Source: Argyresthia goedartella (Eukaryota > Arthropoda > Insecta > Lepidoptera > Argyresthiidae). From it: a DNA stretch of 64,000 nt. Below the pieces are notes generated by a model, which saw only the letters and a program-made list of their open reading frames with translations, was not told the DNA's origin and searched no databases. Both the position numbers and the translations under genes were made by a program. Positions within the stretch are counted from its first letter, which is position 1, and each line of letters begins with the position of its first letter. Location: assembly GCA_949825045.1 (NCBI GenBank), contig OX463836.1, positions 10,247,829-10,311,828 on the forward strand, in the 5' to 3' direction. Below, one piece after another: positions 43,065-54,700 of this stretch.

Positions 43065-44416
43065 TCGAAGTCGTTCATCCAATCAGAAAATCATATTTAT
43101 TTATATTAATTTCTCTGCTCGTTTGTTTTGTTTTATGTTGAGGTGTCTTTTTTGTTATGTCATAGTATTTTTAATTAATTAAAAAAAATATTGTTATAAA
43201 AAAGGTCTTCAAAATCCTACTGTAGTTTTGACTTATAGTTAGACTTTTGGGGTTCCAATCCTTATAGAATCATTAGATCATCCCAACCGGAATTTGGTTT
43301 TTATCAGTGCGTTTTATTGAAATAAAACGTCCTCAGTATCTAGTTATATTTTTGTTTACCTAACGAATTCTTTATATGATAGAATCGTGGTGGTTTTAAC
43401 ATCTCACATATACGTCAAATACGTCTCATATACGTCAAACGGGCAATTTGACATTGATAAATAAAGTATGCGATTTATTTGATACCTACACGTAATTTAA
43501 TAATACAGTAATTCATAGACACATCGGCACCATTCGGGTGTTATCGTTGTTCCGAGTTTTGCCGATAGGAAAGGATTATTCACTACATCTGTACCTACAT
43601 TTGAATTACTAAAGACTTCTTTTAACGATCAACTATTTGGTTACTAATTTTCTCGCCAAAGCGACATTTGAATGGGGTCCGGAAGTAGTTTCGATAGCCG
43701 TTGTTGCCATTGCGACAAATGTTGTTGCGAATTTTTTTTTCCACTGCTTCTTAATTTCGAAAGAACTCGAATGATGTAGTCGCGCGAAAGACGCTGTTTC
43801 GAAAAACATTTTCACTGCATCATACGCTCGAATGCTTGTCATTTCGATTCATTCAGTCATAATGTTTATAAAAGAAATTCAAGTAGTAATGATTATTACT
43901 ACCAGCAATTCGTAATCTAAATGCCTATAAAATCTCCGATCTAATTAAAACGTTGTTTATTAGATGAACATCGTACATCACACATACTTAAACATTCGTG
44001 AGTCTCGCGACATAGATTTAGAGGTATCATAATTGCGCAGTTTTGCTTCCCGTTCCTGCCTAGATAATATAATGCATATAATAATCGCAAATAAACATGT
44101 TAGTGTAAGTATGTGTCGCAGTTGGTTGGTTAAATCAGACACTTAACTAACTCTCTAGACGGTTAATTAAATACCGAGGTTTAATAACCAAGTCACTAGC
44201 ATTTTGATTTAAATAAAGCATCGTCGAAAACGTGTTGACACTGTTGAAATTAGCTTAGACGTAATTGGCGTTTATGAAAAATGCACCGCGAATATCAACC
44301 TTACGCAACGTTAAGAGCGCACATAACCAATGCAAATTCCACTGTACTGAGGGAGTCGTTACCCGAGCGAAGGAGCTTTGAACTCTTTGTCAATTTGCGA
44401 TTTTAATCTAAAGTGG
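43065..44416. other. Gene-free stretch
   Basis: Probable 3' flank of the transposon followed by unassigned sequence. A short palindrome (CGTTTTAT-tgaa-ATAAAACG) is at about 43311-43331. Confidence 0.4.
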
Positions 44417-44620
44417 TCCACCTCTGTGGTGTAGCGGTCGAGGCTGAGCTTCCCAAGCGAGAGGTCCCGGGATCGAATCCCGGCTGGAGATGAAGCAAAA
44501 GAAAAACCAGGCCCAGGTGGATGTTTGTGACGTCGCCGTTTCTGGTTCCCACGACACGGGGTATCCTAGTGTGGGGCCGGAAGCAATGTGCCTCTACGTA
44601 AACGCTATGTATGTTAATAG
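44417..44620 (+). repeat. SINE family C, best copy
   Basis: Head ACCTCTGTGGTGTAGCGG, B box GGGATCGAATCCCGG, then GATGTTTGTGACGTCGCCG, GTTTCTGGTTCCCACGACAC and GGGGTATCCTAGTGTGG. The B-box arm GGTCCCGGGATCGAATCC resembles a tRNA T arm but the acceptor and anticodon stems do not form. Confidence 0.75.
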
Positions 44621-44919
44621 TTTTTTTTTTAAGGAGTCAAGGCTGTCATCACATTAATCGTAATGTGCCATGAATGGAGCTCACGATGTTGTTATAAGTA
44701 TTACATAATGCGTTAACATTGGCTTCTGCACCATCTAGGCATTTAGTAGCCACATACGTAGGCGTATGAAGAAATGTAGGTCGGCAGAGTACTAAAATTA
44801 TAAAGATTGATTGATTTGCTGCTTTCAAATTAGCACTACGACACAATATCGTAGGAAAATAAGGGACAGAGCTATATAAGGCAAGTAGCTCAACATTTAA
44901 ACGTTAAATATTTAGATAC

Positions 44920-45105
44920 AGGCACATACATTTCTTCTGGCCCACACTAGGATACCCTGTGCCGTGGGAGCCAGAAACAGCGACGTCAAAACACATATAA
45001 ACATCCAAACCCTGTGAATATTTTTGTTTTTATCCCCAGCCGGGGACCGAACCGGGGACCTCTCGCATGGTAGGCTGAGCCACAACCGCAGCGCCATTAG
45101 AGCTT
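44920..45105 (-). repeat. SINE family C, antisense
   Basis: On the + strand: CACACTAGGATACCCTGTGC, CAGAAACAGCGACGTC, then CCCCAGCCGGGGACCGAACC and ACCTCTCGCATGGTAGGC, the reverse complement of 44417-44620. Confidence 0.75.
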
Positions 45106-45215
45106 TGTCCCTAATGTATACCTATAATTAAAAAAATGCAAAAGGCAACAGCAAAAAACCAGCAAATTTTCTTAGCAATCACGGTTATATGCGGTATACT
45201 TATATATAAATTATT

Positions 45216-45577
45216 TTATCTACACACGTATCATAAACCCTCTTTACTGCGTACAAAAACCGCACGTTGCGATCAGCATAATGTTAAACTACTTGGTAAA
45301 AACTCATTTCTTATCTGAAAAATTACACATTATGACCATAATGTGTGATTTTTCTACATATTATGACATTCAAATTTCGAACGCCGACGCCCGCCTGCTT
45401 GCCGCCCCTAGTTTGTCTGTGAAGTTGGTACTGACATTCAAATTTCGAACGCCGACGCCCGCCTGCGTGAAGTTGGTACTACAGAACAAGCTAAACAACT
45501 GCAGAGCCACTTTGCCGGTCAAACATGCGGTTCCTGAACACATCAAAGAGAGCTTATGATATGTGTGTAGATAAACT
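45216..45577. repeat. Inverted duplication with internal direct repeat
   Basis: TTTATCTACACACGTATCAT near 45216-45239 pairs with ATGATATGTGTGTAGATAAA at about 45557-45576, and the homology extends inward, more weakly, for about 80 bp (AAAAACCGCA versus TGCGGTTCC). Inside are a direct repeat of ACATTCAAATTTCGAACGCC (45365 and about 45432) and an 18-bp hairpin at 45317-45354 with one mismatch. Confidence 0.7.
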
Positions 45578-45713
45578 AGTGTATGTAACTGTACATAATT
45601 AGGCATTAAAACTATCGAGTGATATTATTATGAAACTCGCCTTCGGCTCGTTTCATAAACCCACTCTCGAGTATTAATGCCCTCCATTATGTAGCAGTCA
45701 CATAAACTACTAA
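45577..45713. repeat. About 60-bp-arm imperfect palindrome
   Basis: The centre is TATGAAACTCGCCTTCGGCT/CGTTTCATA near 45630-45658. Outward, ACTCG...GGCATTAA on the left matches TTAATGCCC on the right, and GTATGTAACTG...TACATAATTA matches TTATGTAGCAGTCACATAAAC, with small gaps. Confidence 0.7.
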
Positions 45714-45759
45714 TACATAGAGTTTTATTGTACGCGCAGTTTTTCCTTCTCAACTTTCC

Positions 45760-45842
45760 CGTGTCTCACCCCTCTAATGAAATCATTAGAGGGGTGAGAC
45801 ACGATTCTTCGTGATTTCTTCCAGCAAATGCTGGAAGAAATC
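45760..45842. repeat. Two adjacent perfect palindromes
   Basis: The first is 45760-45780 paired with 45783-45803: 21-bp arms, 2-base loop. The second is 45813-45826 paired with 45829-45842: 14-bp arms, 2-base loop. The second contains TGCTGGAAGAAATC, part of the LINE 3' UTR motif found at 31330 and elsewhere. Confidence 0.92.
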
Positions 45843-46649
45843 TCTTGTTAAAGATAAGCTCGCCTTTACATATATTTAACAACAACAACAACATAGACGC
45901 ACGGCTTTTCCCATACGGGGTGACAGAGGCACAATTGTAAATGTTTATTTATTATTATAAGTCATCAGATGAGTTATTATAATATAAAATAAACTTGTGG
46001 GGCCTTACCCCAAAAAAATAAACTACTGTTCAACACTTGTTTAAAAACAAAAATATAAGGGATTTGACGTTTGTTTTGAGGTTAAACGTTTTTAATATTT
46101 TTTGTGGTAACACGGGTAGAATTCTGTATATAAGTGTAGTACAATTAAGAAATTACGATATAATTACTGTTGATTTAATTATAATCACATTCTATCAAAT
46201 CATATCATAACTAAGTTACCTGGAAGTGATTGAAAGATATCGTAAGGATATCGGAAGGATAAGAGCGTCTCTATATTTCTTATACATTTTGCTTTCCTGC
46301 GATATCCTAGAACCGTATGGTGGGGAGCACAGAACATTTAATAATAGATGTGGAGATTGTGTCGTTACTGTCTAAATTATAAAAGCAGCCATTTATTAGT
46401 CGAAATGAAAGCTCGCCTTAATCAATGGACGCCTTGACCTGGTTATGGGGCATCGCGATTTTGAACCTAATGCCATAGTAATAAAATTCCAAACCTATAA
46501 CGGGAAAATGACATCTTTGAAAGCCATCCGGGCGTTGAGAGGCTGCAATATTTTCATGCAGTACTTTTTTTCATCGTTTTATTGTCAGGAAACGATGATT
46601 TAAGACCATCTCAGTTAGTTACCAAGGGACAATGATTTCTGCCTAAAGA
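45843..46649. other. Gene-free stretch
   Basis: It includes LINE 3' UTR remnant (GATAAGCTCGCCTTTACATA, 45850-45870) and a dispersed repeat (45997-46120) whose second copy is at 61806-61950. Confidence 0.4.
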
Positions 46650-48640
46650 TAGGTGATGATGTTGTTAAATCCAGCGATGATGTTGCTCAAGCTTTTGAAA
46701 CATTCTTCACCAATGTACCCCTACTCACAACAGATCGTCTAAATTCATCTCCATATGAAGCAGAGAATTTATTAAAAAATAACACGAGCGTACAGTAAGG
46801 TATATTTAAAATTTCATCATGCATATCCACAGGACATTGTCAAAACGTTCAAATTACTTAACTTAAAAAATACGGAAGACCTGTGGGGTATATCAGTCAA
46901 AGTCATTGGTTCAGTAATTCTAGTTATAGCCCCACATTTAGCTTATATATTCAATAAATGTGTTGACGATGGGGCTTTCCCAGACCTCATGAAACACAGT
47001 AAACTGATAACTCTGTTTAAATCGGGAGATAACGGTGATCCTTCAAATTTCAGACCAATATCTGTTCTTCCAACACTAAGTAAAATATTTGAAAAGATTA
47101 TACTCAATCAAATGCTCTCACACTTCAACCGTACCAAACAACTCCATGCCAAACAATACGGTTTCACTAGGGGTAAATCGACTACGGATGCAGGTATTAC
47201 CCTTATATCTCATATTTATTCTGAATGGGAGGCCGCACAGGATGCTATCGGAGTTTTTTGCGACCTGTCGAAGGCGTTTGATTGTGTTGATCATAATACG
47301 CTATTAATTAAATTAAATCATTACGGAGTTCGAAATAAAGCGTTGGATCTACTAAGATCATACCTAAGCAATAGAATTCAAAAGACAACGTTAACGGCGT
47401 GAAATTTGATGGATCGGGTGTAAAAATTGGCGTTCCACAAGGTTCCATATTAGGTCCTTTCTTGTTCCTGGTATATATTAACGATCTGCCTTTCATGGTG
47501 GAGAAATTAACTGATATAGTGTTATTTGCTGATGATACTTCAATGGTCTTCAAAATTGAAAGACAAAAAGCAGACTTGAGAGCTGATGATGTTAATGGTG
47601 TATTGTCTTTAACCTTGAATTGGTTCACAGTTAATAATTTATTGTTAAACGCTGGTAAAACCAAGTGTATCAAATTCTCACTTCCAAATGTCAGGCAAGT
47701 TGAGACCAGTTTAGTGTTAGACAACAGCACGTTAGAATTAGTAAATGATACTAAGTTTCTTGGAATAACCATTGATAGCAAATTGCAGTGGGGACCATAT
47801 AGATAAATTGGCTGGTAAATTAAGTTCTGCGGCTTACGCTGTTAGGAACATCAGACAAAGCACGGATGGGGCTACATCTAAGCTAGTATATTTTAGTTAC
47901 TTTCATAGTGTGATGTCCTATGGTATCTTGTTGTGGGGGAAAGCAGCGGGTATTCAAACTATTTTTATTTTACAGAAAAGAGCTATTCGAGCAATTTATA
48001 ATTTAAAACGAACAGACTCCTTAAGAGAGCTTTTTAAAGAAATTGACATACTAACAGTAGCTAGTCAATTTATTTTCGAAAATATAATGTATGTACGCAA
48101 GAACTTTACAACATTTTCCAAACTTAGCGATAGCTGTAATGTTAACCTAAGAAATAATCACAGATTGTGTGCGCCCCGATTTAGACTCGCGAAGGTTAGT
48201 AATTCTTTCAAGGGTCCGTGTATTCTCTACTATAATAAGATACCTCTGGAGATTTTGAAATTGCCATTTGAGCAATTTAAAAAGCATGTTAAAGCGACTT
48301 TGTCAAAAAAGGGATATTACAATGTTCAAGATTACTTAAATGACAGAACTGTATGGGGTAAATCTAGCTCAACACAGGCCTTGCTGTTAATAATTTTGTA
48401 ATTATTTATTCCTGCTTATTAATCATAATAATTAAATTTTTCATATTTGTAATAGTTAAGCACAACCTATTTTTAAAAGAGATCTAAAAATAAATCTGTT
48501 GGAGTTTCTACGCCCTTCTTCTCCCACAGTGGTCCAATGTAGAGAAGAGGCAAAATTGACGTTTGCTAAGTATATGTAAATATCTACAGTAATAAAGTAC
48601 TTTGACTTTAACTTTGACTTTGACTTTGAAAATGCTTTAT
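46650..48640 (+). mobile_element. Jockey-type LINE, 5'-truncated, several lesions
   Basis: RT coding sequence from about 46660 (FETFFTNVPL) includes FRPISVLPTLSKIFE, FCDLSKAFDCVDH (motif A), GVPQGSILGPFLFLVYINDL and the catalytic FADDT (about 47525). Open segments are 46989-47402, 47399-47806 and 47772-48401, with frameshifts between them and stops upstream of 46989. The C-terminus ends at 48401. The 3' UTR carries TTATTCCTGCTTATTA and CACAGTGGTCCAATG and ends in a (TTTGAC)n tail at 48600-48630. Its end lies about 110 bp before the FAR acceptor at 48751. Confidence 0.85.
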
Positions 48641-48728
48641 CTAATTGAGTGTGAGACAGGAGGTTACTCCAACGCCTAAACTATGTAAACAAGATTTCCT
48701 CAAAACCTTTTCCATCCTCATAGAATAA

Positions 48729-48751
48729 CCTTTTTTTTTCTTCCTCCACAG
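48729..48751 (+). other. Splice acceptor before FAR start exon; short uORF follows
   Basis: T9CTTCCTCCACAG is a strong acceptor, implying at least one non-coding exon upstream. In the 34 bases between it and the start codon there is an upstream ATG at 48760 that opens a four-codon frame ending TAA at 48774, which may lower translation of FAR. The ATG at 48786 is the first in the FAR frame. Confidence 0.6.
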
Positions 48752-51700
48752 ATAAAACCATGTCGCCGGACTAACAACCACAAGAATGACCAAATTAAAA
48801 CCTCCCAACGGAATCACAGAAAAAATGGCCGGCCAATACCCGCCATATGACGTCACGGCTAGTCTGAAAACTGGAAATATTGAACTACCCATTTACAAGC
48901 AGGTATTTTTCGAGGAAAGCCTGCAAAAGTCTGTACAGAATTATAAAACGGAAACAGAGAAGCTGACTGGTATCGACCAGAATTGCAATGAGATTGGGAA
49001 AAATGAGGAAGATGTAAAAAGGACGGACATACAGCAGTTTTATCATGGAAAGAATATCTTTATCACTGGAGCTACGGGTAAGTGCATACCTAATTAACTA
49101 TTTACTGACGGGGATATTCCCAGATAAGTTTCCAATTACGATTAACGATGTCAAAGGTCTTATCTAGGTCCATTCCAGGGTCTTACACGGTAAGATATGT
49201 GAGTTAGCTCTTTAAGTGACTGAACAAGATTTTGGTGTTTGTTGTTGCGTAATTTTTGATTTGATGTTGATATTAATAATGATTTGACCCACTTTCCGAT
49301 TTCCGATGAAATTTTGCATGCATATGTAAATCAGATCGCAATGCAATATCTTTCTGTCATGGAGCTGAACTGATGATGGATCTGGAAGTTTTGCTAGAAT
49401 TGCCTCCAATGGGAACTCCGTAATAAAACGACGCAACCCTGTCGAGTTTGGGATCGTTTAATTAATCTTCACAAATACTCTGGTTCTAGATGATATCCAG
49501 GGTCTGATGATGGAGCCGGAATGTGGCTATGTAATAAAATGACAGAACCCCATCGAGTTTGAGCTCGCCTAGTTTCTTACTTTTTAGGGTTCCGTATTTT
49601 ACTTAATATGCTTATTTAAAAAAAATACATGCATCATGCTCAGCTCACATCAACCCACTGCTGGGCACAGGCCTCTTCTCTATAGCGCCAACCCCTACGG
49701 TCCTGTGCCATCCGCATCCATTGAGATCCTCTCGACTTTAGTATACCATCGGACCATCGGCAGGTGGTCTGCCCACTGGCCTTGTTGCTCCCCTTGGCCA
49801 CCACTCCGTGACAGCTTTGGTCCACCGTCCGTCATCCCGTCTAGCCCGTCCCTTAAAAAAAAGTTCATAATTCATCATTTCTTTATTGCACATAAAACAT
49901 ATAGAAATGGTTATAACATGTAAATAGTGTACAAGGGCGAGCTTATCTCTTACAAGAGACCTCTTCCAGCAAACCTCGTAAGGATGTGATGGGTTGATTG
50001 TGGAGCAGGTACACATTATACAACCTGTATATAATATAAAACAAAATTGATGTTATGCATTAAATATATCTGTTATTTATTTATTAGTAACATATTATAA
50101 TTATTATATATTTGTGGGCCCCTTCGACAACCCACACTTATTACTGGGGCGGTGGCTGGCTCTACTTCTAAACTTAATTATGTCGCGAACAATATTATAA
50201 ACTAAAACTAAACTAAAACTACACTAAACTAAATTAAACATTTCCCTGAGATCGCTGCCGGGCGGGAGGGTGCCCAAGACGCTGGCACCGTTACCTCGCT
50301 GTATCGCAATGCTGATGCGTTGAGCGAGGTAGGTGCCAGCTCTGCGGTCCCCTAACGCTTCGGCGAGCCGCTTAGAGATGTCTTTGAGGACTCTTCGAGC
50401 GTCAGGGCCCCACGGCCGGGTCTCAAAGCCGAACGGCATAAACAAATAGTCGTCGCCGAGTGCGGCGTTTGAGACCCTCTGCTGCTGCCGCCGCAGCACC
50501 GGCTGTAACTGAGGTCACCAGTAGGTGACAAGGCGCCAGCGTATCTACGCAGGTCACGTCCCATACCAGAGAAATTAACTTATATAGTATGTGTAACCCT
50601 AAATAATATCAATTACATGCACAAGTACCCACACAAATACATAATGTATGTATGATACATATATGCCTAACATAATATAAATGTTGCCCATTAATGTCCC
50701 CACCGAGGGGCAAAGTCTTTACGCGGATACGAGTAAAATTAAGCCATACTCCACCACCCTGGCTCAGTGCGTGTTGGTGGAGGGGTTTTACGACCACTAC
50801 CACTTAGCGATAGTAGCCGGCTGATAATGTACTTAAGATAAATCTCAAATCAAATCTCATGGTCAGGGTTCGAACTTGCATTGTTCCTCTGTCTCCCATT
50901 AGACCAAGGAACTCCTTCAACACAGATAAAACACCTGTGATAAAATACCTAAATATATACATTTTAAACCTGAAGAGAAAGGAACGCGACTTTTGAATAT
51001 ATTGCATTTTATGTTTATGTCTAAATAAACACAGATGCATACTGATACTTCGTTCATCAAACTTATTCCTCTCCAGGCTTCCTCGGCAAGATCCTGGTTG
51101 AGAAGCTGCTGCGATGCTGCCCCGGACTGGAAAACTTGTACCTGTTGGTGCGGCAGAAGCGCGGGAAGGACATCTACACCAGGCTGGACGAGATCTTTGA
51201 AGACCCGGTATGAGACATAATTGAAGACCTAAAGCTCCATTCCGCATCTCTTGACGTACCCCGATTCCGATGCATATACAGGCACTTTGGGTACGGAACC
51301 CTAAAAACTTTTGCAAGCGGAACCAAAATGAGCTGTAGCATTAATTCTAATTTGTTAATGTGATTTTCTGATTGGCAAATTTTTCAGATGTATTGAAATT
51401 CTTAGATGCTGGAATTAGATGATAAATAAGGTCATTGAAGGAGTCTACAACCTTGAAAATTGTAATTTTGGTAGATTCCTTCAGAGATTGGACAAGAGCT
51501 AGTTGCTGGATCTTTGAGGATCTGGGAAACCTTCGGAGACTTGCTAAAATACACCTTAGGTCTTGTAGTTACAGTTACGTCATTTCCCCTTCCCATATGG
51601 TGTGGAAAGGCATAGTTGTGCCCAGGTTTAGCCAGTTATTCAATACTCCAGGGGGACAGGGGGCTAGCCCATCAGCTATGGCGATATAAAGCTTTCCTCA

Positions 51701-54700
51701 AGTGGTAAGAGTTATTAAAATTATCAGTTAAAAATATAGGATACTTATCAGTTATCCAAAAGTATAAAGGATGTAAAAACAGTAGATAAGTTGGTAGGAC
51801 CTTGGCCTCAAAACATGGTCAGATTATTGTCATCCATTGAAGTGGGTTTTGTGTTGTCGGCAATATAAAATCGAATCTGCAAAACAAAATTCTTAAAAAT
51901 ACTTACTTATTTACATATGCACTTCACACTACACAATGTTAAGTGGCTATTTGTTTAAATTGTGCATTTCTCGGTAAAGCTGGACCTTGTGCATTTATGA
52001 TGACTTGTCTTAAATATTTGCTGAAGTGCGCAAACATTGGATAATGCTTGCAGAGGTTCGTGTGAAGTCCTTAGCCGTGGAGTTTCATGGATAATTCGAA
52101 TCAAGGTTGTTCTGTTTCAAATTGTTTGCCGCAGATCCATTACAAAAACACTAGTACTTCTTTCTTTGACAACCTTTAGCACAGTATCTTACACAAATAT
52201 TGAAGCGCTTTTTCCCGAAGGGGATTGCAGAGGAGGCCATGTTTAGACAATTAGAATTATCAACACTTTGCAGGTCTATGCTGGACTTCTGGCACCCCAT
52301 CTGGTTAAAAGCGTGATATTCGATGGGAATAGGATTAAATGGGGATTGGATTGGATGAATCAGGAATTGGACGAAATGGGAATCGGATGAATTATAAACT
52401 TGAACTAGAATAAAGAAATCGCATGTAGAATTACATTTTTAGCAGACTTAAGATACGAGGGGGTTCTCAGTTCGTTTGTATTTTTATCTATGGTATCCGA
52501 AACTGGTATCAATTTATGAACCGATTTCGAAAAATCTTTTTTTATTTGAATGGGTGACACTCCAGTTTAGTCGCATTTTTTGAAAATCAGAAATCGGTTG
52601 AGTAGTTTTTAAATGAAAAAAACTCGAATAATTATGTCATCCATGTAAACGAAATTGCGTATTTATTGCTTTCCTATGACTTTTCAGTGGCGTTTAAGGT
52701 CATATCTTGAGATGAATTCTGGCTTAATGTACCGTATGTTCGTTGATATAGTGTAATATGTGTAGACTTGAAAGTCAGAAGATAGTTTTCGTAGCCACGT
52801 TTTGGTGTATAGAGACAACATTCGCATCCCGATCGGCGAGGAAGAAAAATGGCTAAAAGTCGTTTTTTTAAGTTTTTAACTTGGTGAATATAACTTAACA
52901 TCCCATTCTCCAGATATTCTCGCGCCTCAAAGAACTATACCCCAAGTTCCGGCACAAGATCGTCGCTATACCTGGAGACTGCGGTGCTGCAGGACTAGCG
53001 CTCAGCATCAGCGACCGGCAGACGCTCACGGAGAAGGTAACATTACCCACTAGTAGTGGCAGAAGGCACAGGATGCTCTACCAGAAGACATCCAACATCC
53101 TAACTTCCTACATTCTATCCTGCTTCTTACTAACTATCCTACTCCTATACAAACTCTCCTACTTCCCGCTACTTATTCTGCCATTATCCGTACGGCGTGG
53201 TCAAGGCACAGGCCCATGACAGTCGCGTACAGTACATTAGTAGTGGCAGAAGGCACGAGATCCTCTACCAGAAGATATCCTACATCCCACGTTCTATCCT
53301 ACTTCCTAAAAAACATTCTATCCTATTCAAACTACCCTACTTCCCACTAATTATCCTGCCATTACCCATACGGCGTGATCAAGGCACAGTTCCGGACCAA
53401 AATAGTCGCTATACCTGGAGACGTTAGATGCTCACGGGGAAGGTAACATTACCCATTAGTAGTGGCAGAAGGAACAGGATCCTCTACCAAAAGATATCCT
53501 ACATCCCACGTTCTATCCTACTTCCTACAAACCATTCTATCCTATACAAACTACCCTACTTTCCACTAATTATCCTGCCATGCTGCGTGGTCAAGGCAAA
53601 GTTACGGCACAAGATAGTCGCTATACCTGGAGACCGGTAGATGCTCACGGGGAAGGTAACATTACCCACTAGTAGTGGCAGAAGGCACAGGATGCTCTAC
53701 CAAAAGACATCCAACATCCTAACTTCCTACATTCTATCCTGCTTCTTACTAACTATCCTACTCCTATACAAACTCTCCTACTTCCCGCTACTTATTCTGC
53801 CATTATCCGTACGGCGTGGTCAAGGCACAGGCCCACGACAGTCGCGTACAGTACATTAGTAGTGGCAGAAGGCACGAGATCCTCTACCAGAAGATATCCT
53901 ACATCCCACGTTCTATCCTACTTCCTAAAAAACATTCTATCCTATACAAACTACCCTACTTCCCACTAATTATCCTGCCATTACCCATACGGCGTGATCA
54001 AGGCACAGTTCCAGACCAAAATAGTCGCTATACCTGGAGACGGTAGATGCTCACGGGGAAGGTAACATTACCCTTTAGTAGTGGCAGAAGGAACAGGATC
54101 CTCTACCAAAAGATATCCCACATCCCACGTTCTATCCTTCTTCCTACAAACCATTCTATCCTATACAAACTATCCTACTTTCCACTAATTATCCTGCCAT
54201 TAACCATGCTGCGTGGTCAAGGCAAAGTTCCGGCACAAGATAGTCGCTATACCTGGAGACCGGTAGATGCTCACGGGGAAGGTAACATTACCCATTAGTA
54301 GTGGCAGAAGGCACAGGATGCTCTACCAAAAGATATCCTACATCCCACGTTCTATCCTACTTCCTAAAAACCATTCTATCCTATACAAACTATCCTACTT
54401 TCCACTAATTACCTGCCATTAACCATGCTGCGTGGTCAAGGCAAAGTTCCGGCACAAGATAGTCGCTATACCTGGAGACCGGTAGATGCTCACGGGGAAG
54501 GTAACATTACCCATTAGTAGTGGCAGAAGGCACAGGATGCTCTACCAAAAGATATCCTACATCCCACGTTCTATCCTACTTCCTAAAAACCATTCTATCC
54601 TATACAAACTACCCTACTTTCCATTAATTATCCTGCCATTTACCATACGGCATGATCAAGGCACAGTTCCGAACCAAAATAGTCGCTATATCTGGAGACC

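Larger units (their letters stand above)
49078..51076 (+). other. FAR intron 1
   Basis: It is about 2.0 kb and filled by antisense insertions: RTE 3' end (49637-49856), LINE 3' UTR (49860-49985), LINE C-terminus (50224-50570) and SINE (50660-50915). The first 550 bases hold nothing I recognise. Confidence 0.7.

Noticed and set aside
45136..45606. Small frames on both strands
   Set aside because: Their similarity to one another comes from the inverted duplication, not from protein homology.
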